From Bdellovibrionota bacterium (GTDB lineage Bacteria > Bdellovibrionota > Bdellovibrionia > Bdellovibrionales > JAEYZS01), in NCBI GenBank assembly GCA_963169805.1, contig CAUJDY010000125.1:1-40921 (forward strand): a DNA stretch of 40,921 nucleotides, in the 5' to 3' direction. Both the position numbers and the translations under genes were made by a program. How positions within the stretch are numbered: position 1 is the first letter of the stretch; every line of letters begins with the position of its first letter. Below the pieces are notes generated by a model. That model saw only the letters and a program-made list of their open reading frames with translations, searched no databases and had not been told where the DNA came from. Shown here in pieces: positions 24,627-33,498 of the stretch.

Positions 24627-25760
24627 CTAATAAAACCATCTAGACTCTATATTTTCGTAATACTGAGTAAAATCAATCCGAGCGTCTCCAGCGTGAAGAA
24701 TTGAGTAATTGGTATACTTTCCTTTAAATCCTTGTGGATGTGGAAATGATCTGTGGGTACCACCCATATTCTCAAATAGTCCTTTAATATTTTTTGAAAT
24801 TTCAAAGATAATTTTATTTTTGTGTGAAATAGAATAATAAATCATACCGTTATTATGGGAGCGTACGAGAATTCTATACTTTACTCCCTTTTGGAGAGGT
24901 GGACTTAGCATTTCGCAATCCACATAGGCCTGGCCATTTGAACCCGTGTCCGGCCTCCAAAGCTCTACGGTAATCCGGTCACCACCTGTATTTGCAGCAC
25001 AACCATACGCTCCAATAATAATTCCAACGCCTTCAAATCGAGTCGCTAATATATCTTGCTGATCGTAATGAATATAATTCCGAAGCATAATAGCAGAATG
25101 ACCAGTATCCACCCCGAGCCCATCCCATGTTGTAAAGTCAAAACTCAGCTGATGATAGTTTGTACTTCCAGGTTTGATAAGAGTTGGTATGTTGATACCT
25201 TGTTCAAAAAAATAATCTCTATAAGTTTCTCCGCCACAGTAAAAATTTTGAATCAGACATCGCCGCCCCAAAACGCGTCCATTCTCAAGGTATGGTAGAT
25301 TATTTGTTGTTGCAAATTCATAAATGTAACCCACAAATCCATCTCGAACATATCCGCGCGCTAAGTGAGTAAGCACTTCTTGTTCAAACGTTGTGTAAAA
25401 GTAGGTTAGCTCACCTGTGAAAATATTTGTATAAGTTAAGCGATAAAGAGGTTTCGAACCCGGAACCCATTTCGAAAGAATATGTTCTGTTGTTGTTAAA
25501 AATGGGATGGTATTTGTTTGAGAAGTTTTATCTAAATACCCTGCTATACCAATTTTTTCTGGGGTTGGAAGATCATCGTATCCATTCTCCATAAAAAGAT
25601 CGATCTCATCCCAACTTGTAGAGTAAAAATAATCTTCCGTTTGAGCATCATACACATACATTAAAGGTGCAAGAACTGGCTTTTCATTTAATGCAAGCCC
25701 TGCAAATGCCATTCTACTTAAAACGAATAATACAAAAAAAAGATAATTGATTTTCCCCAA
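24627..25760 (-). CDS. Secreted protein with two DUF5648-type repeats
   Basis: The N-terminus GKINYLFFVLFVLSRMAFA is a signal peptide. Two tandem repeats follow: APLMYVYDAQTEDYFYSTS...IGIAGYL and PLYRLTYTNIFTGELTYFYTT...GYVRDGFVGYIYEF. They match the aromatic pattern of the DUF5648 domain (PVYRFYN..GTHFYT..GY..EG..GY), found in secreted and cell-surface proteins of predatory and soil bacteria. The remaining 240 residues resemble a carbohydrate-binding or lectin-like beta domain, but I recognise no specific family. I choose TTG at 25760, preceded by GGGGGA, over a TTG 51 nt upstream with no ribosome site. One base separates it from the convergent ABC-F gene. Confidence 0.7.
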   Translation of the reverse strand: MGKINYLFFVLFVLSRMAFAGLALNEKPVLAPLMYVYDAQTEDYFYSTSWDEIDLFMENGYDDLPTPEKIGIAGYLDKTSQTNTIPFLTTTEHILSKWVPGSKPLYRLTYTNIFTGELTYFYTTFEQEVLTHLARGYVRDGFVGYIYEFATTNNLPYLENGRVLGRRCLIQNFYCGGETYRDYFFEQGINIPTLIKPGSTNYHQLSFDFTTWDGLGVDTGHSAIMLRNYIHYDQQDILATRFEGVGIIIGAYGCAANTGGDRITVELWRPDTGSNGQAYVDCEMLSPPLQKGVKYRILVRSHNNGMIYYSISHKNKIIFEISKNIKGLFENMGGTHRSFPHPQGFKGKYTNYSILHAGDARIDFTQYYENIESRWFY

Positions 25761-25916
25761 GAAATCCCCCACACAAGAATTATGCTTGAGCAGAGGATAA
25801 TTCGTATACAACGACTTGCCAAAAGTTAAAGCCTTGCAAGTTTTTCGCAGACATTGAAAGTTTCAATATGAAAGAAGTCTCAAAAGCGGGAGCTTACAGA
25901 GTAGCTTGATGAATTG

Positions 25917-26480
25917 TTAGTAGGTGTAGTCTGACAGAATACACGATCTTTGACACAAAAGATCAACTTCTTCGAATTTAAATCCATTTTTCAAAATAGA
26001 GTTTACGACCCCACTTGTATTATTAGAAATTGCCCTTGCGTCCACACCATCGGCCTCAAGTTTTTCGGGGCTAATAGAAAGAGTATAATCATTATTACGA
26101 AACTCTTTATCAAAAAAACTGGCAGCTAGATCATATGTTCTAGAAAAAATGTTTCGGTCATTAAATTTATGAATCAATTTGTTTAGATCATATTCCAGGG
26201 CTAAAATTCGGTCGATCTGTGCCAAACTCATGGAATCATAATTAGCGATCTCCACGTGAAGATCATAGATGGTGCCTCTAAAGTTTTCTACATCAGAGAA
26301 AATCCAGGCAATCATATATGTACGTGAAATCTCACCACTTAAATAGCGTTCAAACATTGTAACTTCGTGCTTAGGTTCACCAGAATTTGGAGAACTTTCT
26401 GTCTTGATACGTGAAAATTTAACGGGAGCACATGAAGCCGAAGCTATTACAACAATCACAAACAATATCCAATAGCGCAC
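25917..26480 (-). CDS. Predicted lipoprotein of unknown function
   Basis: A 187-aa protein with a lipoprotein signal peptide (RYWILFVIVVIASASC, lipobox SASC). The mature part is polar and mostly helical. Two cysteines near the C-terminus (LLCQRSCILSDYTY) may form a disulfide. No family recognised. GGGAG lies 12 nt before the ATG. It stands alone, between the DUF5648-protein gene and another small exported-protein gene, all on the same strand but separated by more than 100 bp. Confidence 0.65.
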   Translation of the reverse strand: MRYWILFVIVVIASASCAPVKFSRIKTESSPNSGEPKHEVTMFERYLSGEISRTYMIAWIFSDVENFRGTIYDLHVEIANYDSMSLAQIDRILALEYDLNKLIHKFNDRNIFSRTYDLAASFFDKEFRNNDYTLSISPEKLEADGVDARAISNNTSGVVNSILKNGFKFEEVDLLCQRSCILSDYTY

Positions 26481-26624
26481 AACTACTCCCAGAATGAAAC
26501 CAAGCTTTGAACTTTTTTTAGAAAAGACAATTCAACTCAATCTACTTTGATTTAGACAATAACATTTATTGTTATTACAAATTTAGTGCCAAGAAAGATG
26601 CCGACAAGGTACGGAAGACTTACC

Positions 26625-26658
26625 AAAAAATACAAACGCTGACCCAGAAGTCAGCGTT
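26625..26658 (-). terminator. Rho-independent terminator
   Basis: A 9-bp perfect stem (AACGCTGAC with GTCAGCGTT, 26635-26643 and 26650-26658) and a 6-nt loop are followed on the minus strand by GTATTTTTT. It lies 32 bp after the stop of the exported-protein gene at 26690. Confidence 0.75.
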
Positions 26659-26689
26659 CATTTGAAATTATTTTGACCATTTCACAAGG

Positions 26690-27100
26690 TTACTGAACCC
26701 ATTTTATTTCTGTTGGCTCTCCAAAAACGGATATGACGTCTGATGAATCAAATAAAAATGGAAGATCTTTTTTTGCTTTGTTAATTTCTCTTAATTTCCA
26801 AAGACAAGTATTTTCATTTGCAAACTCAGCTTTGTAAGTTCTATTTTTATGTATATTAAAATTAATAGAGTCTGAAATGATTAGCACCAATGTAGATTTA
26901 TTCCATATTCCACTACACTCTGCTCGAGCAGATTTATTCTGATTGTCGTCAAAAATATAAGTGTAAGTAAAATATACTTCCGACAAGCGACGCCCACAGC
27001 AGACAGTATCCTGAATAGAAAATGTACGGCTAAAACTAAGTTTTTCAGCAAAAGCAATGATTGAAAAAAAGCTGATAAAAGCAAATAAAAATAATTTCAT
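26690..27100 (-). CDS. Small secreted Cys-containing protein
   Basis: A 136-aa protein with a signal peptide (KLFLFAFISFFSIIAFA, cleavage after AFA). The mature region has four cysteines (CCGRR, AECSG, NTCLW) and is rich in aromatic and beta-forming residues. No family recognised. AGAGGTAGTTT precedes the ATG. It is followed by its own terminator, so it forms a monocistronic unit. Confidence 0.65.
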   Translation of the reverse strand: MKLFLFAFISFFSIIAFAEKLSFSRTFSIQDTVCCGRRLSEVYFTYTYIFDDNQNKSARAECSGIWNKSTLVLIISDSINFNIHKNRTYKAEFANENTCLWKLREINKAKKDLPFLFDSSDVISVFGEPTEIKWVQ

Positions 27101-27265
27101 AAACTACCTCTGGTAATTCAATATACTGCCTCAACATTAAACACAATAGGCAGATTCTATTGCTGAATAAACTCCTATCTTATAAAGCTCAAGTTTGAAT
27201 ATATATGCGCTAGCCAGATGACTTGTACCAAAAATACCTGATCAACATACAAGCGCTTTGCAAAA

Positions 27266-27297
27266 TAAAAAAACCAGAACATAGCCGGAGGCTATGT
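27266..27297 (-). terminator. Terminator downstream of the CAU tRNA
   Basis: An 8-bp stem (ACATAGCC with GGCTATGT, 27279-27286 and 27290-27297) and 3-nt loop are followed on the minus strand by CTGGTTTTTTT. It lies 49 bp after the tRNA 3' end and has no other gene to serve. Confidence 0.75.
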
Positions 27298-27345
27298 GAG
27301 GATTTTCTTTACTTTTAACAACGCGGAGTTAAAGGAAAGATGAAG

Positions 27346-27422
27346 TGGTAGGCCCTCAAGGACTTGAACCTTGGATCCTTCGGTTATGAGCCGAATGCTT
27401 TAACCAACTAAGCTAAGGGCCC
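27346..27422 (-). tRNA. tRNA with CAU anticodon, probably tRNA-Ile2
   Basis: A 77-nt cloverleaf folds completely: acceptor GGGCCCT/AGGGCCT, D arm GCTT/AAGC, anticodon stem TTCGG/CCGAA around CTCATAA, T arm CAAGG/CCTTG with TTCAAGT, and an encoded CCA. The CAU anticodon allows Met or lysidine-modified Ile2. The GGCTCATAACC segment and the GGnCC-type acceptor resemble bacterial Ile2 tRNAs (E. coli ileX, B. subtilis) more than elongator Met. Confidence 0.93.
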
Positions 27423-27476
27423 CCATAGAGCTAAGATAATCATAAATGGGGGTGTTTGGCAAACTTTTGAAGAAAG

Positions 27477-27806
27477 TTATTGTGGCCCGACAGGCTCTCT
27501 TAGTGGAACAACAACATCGAGCTTACAAGTATTGAGTGCATCTCGAACAAAGACATCTACTTCCACAATTCTTTCTGCTGAATCATTGTAGGTGACTCTT
27601 GCTCTCAATCGAAATGAGTTGTCTTCCATTGCATGCAGAGGCTCAACGTTAAGTACGTCGTGGCCTGGATATGCGGTTAAAACAATCGACACCATGCTGT
27701 TTGAAAGCTTACGAATACACTGCTGCGATATCTTGAGATTACCTTCGTCCGCAAATGCTGAAAATGATATTACTGTAACAGTAACAAGGGTTACCAACTT
27801 GAACAT
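27477..27806 (-). CDS. Small secreted protein of unknown function
   Basis: A 109-aa protein with a signal peptide (FKLVTLVTVTVISFSAFA, cleavage after AFA). The mature 90 residues look like a compact beta-rich domain with two cysteines (QQCIRK and NTCKLD) that could pair. GGAGGTAATTC before the ATG is a strong ribosome site, suggesting high expression. A TATAAA -10-like box lies about 20 nt further upstream. It is on the same strand as, and downstream of, rpoD, but separated by 96 bp with a weak hairpin. No family recognised. Confidence 0.65.
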   Translation of the reverse strand: MFKLVTLVTVTVISFSAFADEGNLKISQQCIRKLSNSMVSIVLTAYPGHDVLNVEPLHAMEDNSFRLRARVTYNDSAERIVEVDVFVRDALNTCKLDVVVPLREPVGPQ

Positions 27807-27855
27807 GAATTACCTCCAAAAGCTCTTTATACAACATTACACAAGATATAGAAAC

Positions 27856-27877
27856 CCTACCGTGAAAATACGATAGG
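27856..27877 (-). terminator. Weak hairpin after rpoD
   Basis: A 7-bp stem (27856-27862 with 27871-27877, one G-U pair) lies 25 bp after the rpoD stop. The minus-strand sequence after it, GTTTCTATA, is only moderately T-rich, so termination would be partial. Confidence 0.35.
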
Positions 27878-27902
27878 ATTGTCCAATCTGGAAACAGTCC
27901 TG

Positions 27903-29723
27903 TTAGTCTATAAAAGCTTTGAGCTTTTTAGAACGTGATGGATGACGTAATTTTCGGAGAGCCTTTGCTTCTATCTGACGAATTCTCTCTCTTGTTACGT
28001 TAAAGTCCTGACCAACTTCTTCCAACGTATGGTCCGATTCTTCACCAATTCCAAATCTCATACGGAGTACTTTTTCTTCTCTTGGAGTCAATGTCGCAAG
28101 GACTCTTCGAGTTTGTTCCGCAAGATTCAAATTAATGATAGCTTCAGAAGGATTAATCACTTTTTTGTCTTCAATAAAATCACCCAAGTGCGAATCTTCT
28201 TCTTCACCCACCGGTGTCTCAAGAGAGATTGGTTCTTTAGCGATTTTTAAAACTTTACGTGCCTTCTCAACTGGCATCTCCATCTTGATTGCTATTTCTT
28301 CTGGTGTCGGCTCGCGACCCAATTCCTGAATCAAGTATCTAGATGTTCTTACAAGTTTATTAATTGTCTCAATCATGTGCACAGGAATACGAATTGTTCT
28401 AGCTTGGTCTGCAATAGCACGCGTTATAGCCTGGCGAATCCACCAAGTTGCATAAGTGGAAAACTTATAACCTCTACGATATTCAAACTTATCAACGGCT
28501 TTCATCAAACCAATGTTACCTTCTTGAATTAAATCCAAGAACTGCAAACCACGGTTGGTATATTTTTTTGCGATAGAAACAACTAATCTCAAGTTTGCCT
28601 CAACAAGCTCAGATTTTGCCTTATCCGCTTCTCTCTCACCTTTCCAGATTTCTGTGTAAGTGTCCTGAAGCCATTTCTGCGTCATCTCTGTATCATTGAG
28701 CATTCTCTCTAAACGCTTTTGTGCGTCTGATGCAGACATGTAGTAGTTTCTAAAGTTATCGTAAGAAAGACCTGTATCACGAATCATTTTATCAAGCTCT
28801 TGGTTTGATTTTTGAATCAACTGATATCTTGCAATAAGCTCGTTTACGTCTTTTGAGAAAGTTCTGTGTGTTGCAGTTTTAACTCTTCGTTTTAGTTCTG
28901 CAACTCTTCCTGTGATATTTTTAAATTTGATTACGATTCTATTGATAATTTTTCTGTTGAAGCTAACTTCTTCAAAGTTCGTCATCAACTTATCTACTTG
29001 CGCCGAAAGCTCTTCTCTCAGCTTCTTGTACTCAGCATCTGGTAGAGCATCTGATCTCATAGATTCAAAGTAAGCTTTTTTAACTTTCTTTTCATATTTT
29101 CTAACTTCATCAATCAAAGTATGAATCTTATCGATATATTCTTTTTCATCGTATTGTGTTTCTTCGTCTTCAAGACCGCGGAAAATAGATTTTACTTTAA
29201 TACGACCCTTATCAAGGTATTCACCTAGTTGAATAAGCTCGTATGTTCCAAGTGGAGAGAGCAAAATCGCACGAACGATTTTTCTTTCCCCTTCTTCAAT
29301 ACGTCTTGCAATTTCAACTTCACCTTCACGAGTTAAGAGAGAAACCGAACCCATTTTTCTTAAGTACAATCGAACTGGGTCGTTACCTTTAACGTCGCCA
29401 GTCTCTTCAACTTCCTCTTCTTCCTCTTCTTTATCAGAATCCAAAGAAAACTCGTTCTCATCATCTTCTTTGTCTTTTATACTCGCTCCGTCTACAACTT
29501 TTACACTATGAGTCTCCATTGCCTTCATGAAAATATCTAAGGCTTCAACACTCAAAATTTCTGGTGGTAAGAGTTCGTTAACTTCTTCAAAGGTGATGAA
29601 TTCACGTTGCTTTGAAAGTGCCACAAATCTCTGAATTTCTTCAGTAATTAGAGCTTTTTGCTCTTCGATTGTTAGCACAACAAGTGCCTTGTTTTCTTCT
29701 TTTACGTTATCGTTTTTTGCCAT
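27903..29723 (-). CDS. rpoD: RNA polymerase primary sigma factor (sigma-70)
   Basis: The housekeeping sigma factor. The 606-aa protein has an N-terminal region 1.1, a very acidic linker (about 90-110), region 1.2 ([21 protein letters not shown]), a long non-conserved region, region 2 ([23 protein letters not shown] and [21 protein letters not shown]), region 3, and region 4 ([16 protein letters not shown] with the helix-turn-helix [20 protein letters not shown]). All core residues for -10 and -35 recognition are conserved. It is the last gene of the rpsU-yqeY-dnaG-rpoD operon, 29 bp after dnaG. Confidence 0.97.
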   Translation of the reverse strand: MAKNDNVKEENKALVVLTIEEQKALITEEIQRFVALSKQREFITFEEVNELLPPEILSVEALDIFMKAMETHSVKVVDGASIKDKEDDENEFSLDSDKEEEEEEVEETGDVKGNDPVRLYLRKMGSVSLLTREGEVEIARRIEEGERKIVRAILLSPLGTYELIQLGEYLDKGRIKVKSIFRGLEDEETQYDEKEYIDKIHTLIDEVRKYEKKVKKAYFESMRSDALPDAEYKKLREELSAQVDKLMTNFEEVSFNRKIINRIVIKFKNITGRVAELKRRVKTATHRTFSKDVNELIARYQLIQKSNQELDKMIRDTGLSYDNFRNYYMSASDAQKRLERMLNDTEMTQKWLQDTYTEIWKGEREADKAKSELVEANLRLVVSIAKKYTNRGLQFLDLIQEGNIGLMKAVDKFEYRRGYKFSTYATWWIRQAITRAIADQARTIRIPVHMIETINKLVRTSRYLIQELGREPTPEEIAIKMEMPVEKARKVLKIAKEPISLETPVGEEEDSHLGDFIEDKKVINPSEAIINLNLAEQTRRVLATLTPREEKVLRMRFGIGEESDHTLEEVGQDFNVTRERIRQIEAKALRKLRHPSRSKKLKAFID

Positions 29724-29752
29724 AAATTCGAATACTCCACTTCGCTAAACGT

Positions 29753-31573
29753 TCAGTTTTTAAGGCTTTTTAATGCTTGTCTACTCTTGATTATATTCAT
29801 GAACTGTTCCAACTTTTCTGGGGTCTGATCGTGTTTTAATTGTTTTAAGGCATTTTGTGCCTGTTTGTCCACGAAACGTTCCCTAACCCTTTGTAAACAG
29901 TCGTTTTTTAGTTTTTCGACATCGGCTCCAAGGAACTTCTTTTCGTCCAAATGCCATAAAATGTAGGATGAGTCCTCAACGACCGAACACAAAGTGCTAG
30001 ACAGAGTAGCAAAATTTGACCTGTCTTGTCTATAATCGTGGACCATCTTTTTAAAAACTAAATCTAATCCAGAAGTATCTAGCCTATCTCCTAACCCGTC
30101 CTTAATAAACTCCTCCAAAAATTCTTCCCGATGTAGTGCTAAATTGACAAGGAAAACATCTTCTTTTGGCGGATTCTGAATGCGAATTTTTGGCATCACA
30201 ATTGCCTCAGATTCATCATTCACTTCTATGACATTATTTTCTGCGGAATCAGTTACTTCCTTCTGAAATTTGGGCTGAACTTTAATGTTTTTGAGAGTCT
30301 TGTAGACCCAATCTGATCCAACATTCATTCTCATTGCCAAATCTTGGATGTACAAATCCTTTAATGCGGGGTTTACAACACTCAAAAGATACTCCCCAGC
30401 CTGGTTCATGGTTGCAATTTTTTGAGTAGGAGTGTCTCTGTAGTCTTTAAAAATACGATCTAAAATTACAAAAAACAGATCTTGTGCGTGAGATAATTTT
30501 TCTTTGAGTTTTTCTGCTCCGAATTTTTTAACATACTCATCAGGATCTTTAGCATCACTCAGAATAATAGATTTAGGCAATAACCCTTGTGCTAGCAGAA
30601 TAGGTAAACTTCTCTCTTGAGCCTGCATTCCCGCACTGTCCATATCAAATAACACGATTACATTTTGTGTATATCTCTTTAGAAGTTTCGCGTGGTCCTC
30701 TGTGAACGCAGTCCCTAAGGTGGCGACCACATTTTTAAATCCATATTGGTACAACATCACCAGATCCATATAGCCCTCAACTACAATCGCACAATCCTCA
30801 GTGCGAATGTACTTAGCCGTTTCATTGAGGCCATACAGAATACGACCCTTATGAAAAATTGGAGATTCTGGTGAGTTTAAGTATTTAGGTTGGTTTTCCT
30901 CTGTTAATGAGCGTCCTCCAAATCCAACAACTTCACCTTTTGGGGATAAAATTGGAAACATCAGACGATCTCTAAAAATATCAAAGTAGCCATTATTTTT
31001 TTGCTTTATAAGCCCTAACTGTGCGGCAAAACTCATTGGAGCTTTGATGGATTGCAGATAATCGGAAAATGTAGACCACTCCGATGGTGCATACCCAAGT
31101 TTAAAAGCTTCTACAGTTTCTTTGGAAAGTCCGCGTTTTTCTATGTACTGCCAAACATGGCTATCTGAGTCTAGCTCGAGCAAACTGTCTTTAAAAAATC
31201 GAGCCGCATGGAGAGCCAACTTATAATAGCTTTTCTGTTGCTCTTCCTTTTCAGGAGATTTTTTGTAAAATTCATTTTTTGGAAGAGGAATGGAAGCTCG
31301 TTTTGCTAAGTATTCAATAGCCTCCACAAAACTCATTCCATTGTAATCCATTAAGAAGTTAATTGCATTCCCACCCTTTTTACATCCAAAACAAAAATAA
31401 GCCTGCTTGGTTGGACTCACAGAAAAACTTGGCGTCTTTTCTCTGTGGTCTGGAAATGGGCACAACCCCATCAGATTGCTTCCAGCATTCTTAAAAGTTG
31501 TGTACTGAGATATGATGTCTACGACATCATTAGCATCCCTGACCTTGTCTATAAAGTCTGGCGAAAATCTCAA
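29753..31573 (-). CDS. dnaG: DNA primase
   Basis: Makes RNA primers at the replication fork. The 606-aa protein has the N-terminal zinc-binding domain with Cys38, His43, Cys61 and Cys64 (CPFPDH and YFCFGC), the RNA polymerase core (GLSKETVEAFKLGYAP, FGGRSL, PKYLNSPESPIF, LYGLNE), and the Toprim domain with the acidic residues of VVEGYMD and VLFDMDSAG. The C-terminal helicase-interaction region (about 430-606) is present but divergent. It is placed in the conserved macromolecular-synthesis operon between yqeY and rpoD. Confidence 0.97.
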   Translation of the reverse strand: MRFSPDFIDKVRDANDVVDIISQYTTFKNAGSNLMGLCPFPDHREKTPSFSVSPTKQAYFCFGCKKGGNAINFLMDYNGMSFVEAIEYLAKRASIPLPKNEFYKKSPEKEEQQKSYYKLALHAARFFKDSLLELDSDSHVWQYIEKRGLSKETVEAFKLGYAPSEWSTFSDYLQSIKAPMSFAAQLGLIKQKNNGYFDIFRDRLMFPILSPKGEVVGFGGRSLTEENQPKYLNSPESPIFHKGRILYGLNETAKYIRTEDCAIVVEGYMDLVMLYQYGFKNVVATLGTAFTEDHAKLLKRYTQNVIVLFDMDSAGMQAQERSLPILLAQGLLPKSIILSDAKDPDEYVKKFGAEKLKEKLSHAQDLFFVILDRIFKDYRDTPTQKIATMNQAGEYLLSVVNPALKDLYIQDLAMRMNVGSDWVYKTLKNIKVQPKFQKEVTDSAENNVIEVNDESEAIVMPKIRIQNPPKEDVFLVNLALHREEFLEEFIKDGLGDRLDTSGLDLVFKKMVHDYRQDRSNFATLSSTLCSVVEDSSYILWHLDEKKFLGADVEKLKNDCLQRVRERFVDKQAQNALKQLKHDQTPEKLEQFMNIIKSRQALKSLKN

Positions 31574-31621
31574 AACATGACCCCTTAAATGAAATATTTA
31601 AACGGAAAATTTAATTCGTAT

Positions 31622-32074
31622 TTAGAGTGCGGCGAGCTTATCTTTGATGATCTGACTTAGAAGTTTATTATCGGCTCTGCCTTGGGCTTTTTCTTGTGCC
31701 TCTTTCATCACTTTGCCCATATCTTTCATGCTGGTGGCTCCAACTGAAGCCACAGCAGCTTCGATGATTGATTTTAATTCGGCTTCAGACATTTGGGCTG
31801 GCAGATACTCTTTCAGAATACCTAGCTCACCTTCTTCTTTGGTAGCAAGATCTACCCTTGAAGCAGCTTTATACTGCTCAATAGAGTCTGTTCTTTGCTT
31901 AACCATTTTTTGGATAACAGAAATCACTTCTGAATCCGCAATAGGAGTTGGTCGAATTTCAATTTCACGATTTTTAATTGCTGCATTTAAAAAACGAAGC
32001 ACCTCAAGGCGCTCAGCTTTTTTTTCTTTCATTGCAGTTTTAATATCTTCTAAAATTTTCTCTCGAATTCCCAT
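31622..32074 (-). CDS. GatB/YqeY domain protein
   Basis: A 150-aa stand-alone YqeY protein, related to the tail domain of the GatB amidotransferase subunit and thought to interact with tRNA. Family markers are RLEVLRFLNAAIKNREIE, DSEVISVIQKMVKQRTDSIEQY, LKEYLPAQMSE and the C-terminal MKDMGKVMKEAQEKAQGRADNK. The length is typical. It lies between rpsU (23 bp gap) and dnaG, a neighbourhood conserved in many bacteria. Its precise biochemical role is not established. Confidence 0.92.
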   Translation of the reverse strand: MGIREKILEDIKTAMKEKKAERLEVLRFLNAAIKNREIEIRPTPIADSEVISVIQKMVKQRTDSIEQYKAASRVDLATKEEGELGILKEYLPAQMSEAELKSIIEAAVASVGATSMKDMGKVMKEAQEKAQGRADNKLLSQIIKDKLAAL

Positions 32075-32097
32075 ATTGTCCTAACCTAGCAATGAAA

Positions 32098-32331
32098 TTA
32101 CATTCCCATTTTCATTTCGTCGTTATTGAAACGCTTTGGTCCGCCGCCTTTTTTCTTCTTTGCAAGTCTCTTACGAGCAGCAATAGATTTCTTTTTTAGA
32201 CGAACGCTTGGCTTTTCAAAATGCTCTTTCTTTTTAACGTCAGAAAGAATACCAGCTTTTTCACATTGCTTTTTGAATCTCTTCAAAAGAACTTCAAAGC
32301 TTTCACCTTCACGTGATCTTACCTGTGCCAC
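32098..32331 (-). CDS. rpsU: 30S ribosomal protein S21
   Basis: A small-subunit protein that helps translation initiation. From GTG at 32331 the product is 77 aa and starts with an [21 protein letters not shown] segment that aligns with S21 N-termini. The centre ([21 protein letters not shown]) is diagnostic and the C-terminus is a basic tail ending in a short Asn/Asp/Met stretch. The frame stays open for 25 codons upstream, but GAAGGTG at the right distance marks the GTG as the true start. It leads the rpsU-yqeY-dnaG-rpoD operon. It is divergent from tadA. Confidence 0.93.
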   Translation of the reverse strand: MAQVRSREGESFEVLLKRFKKQCEKAGILSDVKKKEHFEKPSVRLKKKSIAARKRLAKKKKGGGPKRFNNDEMKMGM

Positions 32332-32431
32332 AAAAATCACCTTCCCTTCGAGAACTATATGTAGTAGCAAACCGTAATGGATACAAAATTTGGGGCGCCC
32401 GGTCAACCCCTAACCCAAGAGTCATGAGGCT

Positions 32432-32947
32432 ATGAAGCAGGAAGAAATCCAAAGATTAACAGATGAATACTGGATGCAAAGGGCATTGGAGATGGCTCAA
32501 AGGGGCGCACATATAGGGGAAATTCCTGTGGGAGCGGTTATAATAAGAGCTCGCACAGAGCCTCAGGAACTAACTCAGAGTGCCGAACTGATTACGGAAG
32601 CTCATAACGAAAAAGAACTTCAAATCGACCCCACTGCACATGCTGAAGTTCTTGCAATCCAAAGAGCTACAAAATATCTCCAAAACTGGCGACTTACGGG
32701 CTGTACGCTCTATGTAACCCTTGAGCCCTGCATAATGTGCCTAGGGGCTATCATTGCAGCAAGATTTGACAGAGTCGTTATTGGAGCACGAGATCTTAAG
32801 GCTGGGGCAATCATATCAACTTACAAGTTTCTAGAAACAACACATTTTAATCATTACCCCAAAATACAAATGGATATTCTTCAAGAACCTTGTTCAGAAA
32901 TTTTAAAAAACTTTTTTCAAAACCTTAGGCAAAATAAAAAAACCTGA
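32432..32947 (+). CDS. tadA: tRNA-specific adenosine deaminase
   Basis: Converts A34 to inosine in tRNA-Arg(ACG). The 171-aa cytidine/deoxycytidylate deaminase fold has the zinc site HAEVLAI (His and catalytic Glu) and TLEPCIMCLGAI (two Cys), with EIPVGAVI and RFDRVVIGARDLKAG also conserved. Compared with E. coli TadA, there is an insertion of about 12 residues between the VGAVI strand and the PTAHAE motif (the RARTEPQELTQSAEL region). GAGG precedes the ATG. Confidence 0.92.
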   Translation: MKQEEIQRLTDEYWMQRALEMAQRGAHIGEIPVGAVIIRARTEPQELTQSAELITEAHNEKELQIDPTAHAEVLAIQRATKYLQNWRLTGCTLYVTLEPCIMCLGAIIAARFDRVVIGARDLKAGAIISTYKFLETTHFNHYPKIQMDILQEPCSEILKNFFQNLRQNKKT

Positions 32948-32999
32948 ATTGCAAGAAGCTGGCATGTCTTAGTAAGACTCTTCTATAGCTTTTTAAAGT

Positions 33000-33416
33000 C
33001 TAAGCAACAAGCTTTGGAAATTTTCTATCTGGAAAAAACTCCGTGAGCTTCTTTAAGACTTTATCACGAGAGACTGGCTTCAGAACGTAGCCATTTACAT
33101 TGAGTTCTTTTGCTTTTAAAACATATTCTTTTTCTGAAACAGCCGTTACAAGGGTAAAAGGAGTTGTAGCAAAGTTTGTAGAACCTCTAACTTTTTCAAG
33201 TAACTGAATTCCGTCCATATCTGGCATCATCACATCAGAGAAAATTGCTAGTAAGGTATGATTTGGGTCCCACTTCTCAATTTTTTCCCAAGCATCTTTT
33301 CCACTTACAGCTTCCACCACTTGAAATCCTAGTTTTTTAATTAAATGCACAAGAATATTTCTGTTTGGCGCAGAATCTTCAACAACTAGTACGAATTCTT
33401 GATTTGCTTGAGACAT
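33000..33416 (-). CDS. Single-domain response regulator (CheY-like)
   Basis: A 138-aa receiver domain with an intact phosphorylation site: acidic pair in LVVEDSAPN, phosphoacceptor Asp in FSDVMMPDMDG, Thr in LVTAVSE and Lys in YVLKPVS. It has no output domain, so it must signal by protein contact, as CheY or Spo0F do. AAGGGAGAG before the ATG is a strong ribosome site. It follows the histidine kinase gene after 82 bp and is probably its direct partner; a weak hairpin in the gap (CGGACT/AGTCCG) may tune the ratio. Confidence 0.9.
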   Translation of the reverse strand: MSQANQEFVLVVEDSAPNRNILVHLIKKLGFQVVEAVSGKDAWEKIEKWDPNHTLLAIFSDVMMPDMDGIQLLEKVRGSTNFATTPFTLVTAVSEKEYVLKAKELNVNGYVLKPVSRDKVLKKLTEFFPDRKFPKLVA

Positions 33417-33498
33417 GAAACTCTCCCTTTATTCAGCTATCTTATCGGACTTTTTCAATCTATATTAAGAGTCCGTTTATTAATTTTTAAGCCTCTCA

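Noticed and set aside
26601-26625. Third copy of the AAGGTACG palindrome
   Set aside because: AAGGTACGG and TTACC are present but the symmetry breaks down in the centre; too weak to count as a copy.
32948-32999. Terminator between tadA and the response regulator
   Set aside because: GTCTTAGTAAGAC forms only a 5-bp stem and the later T-run is not adjacent; too weak to report.
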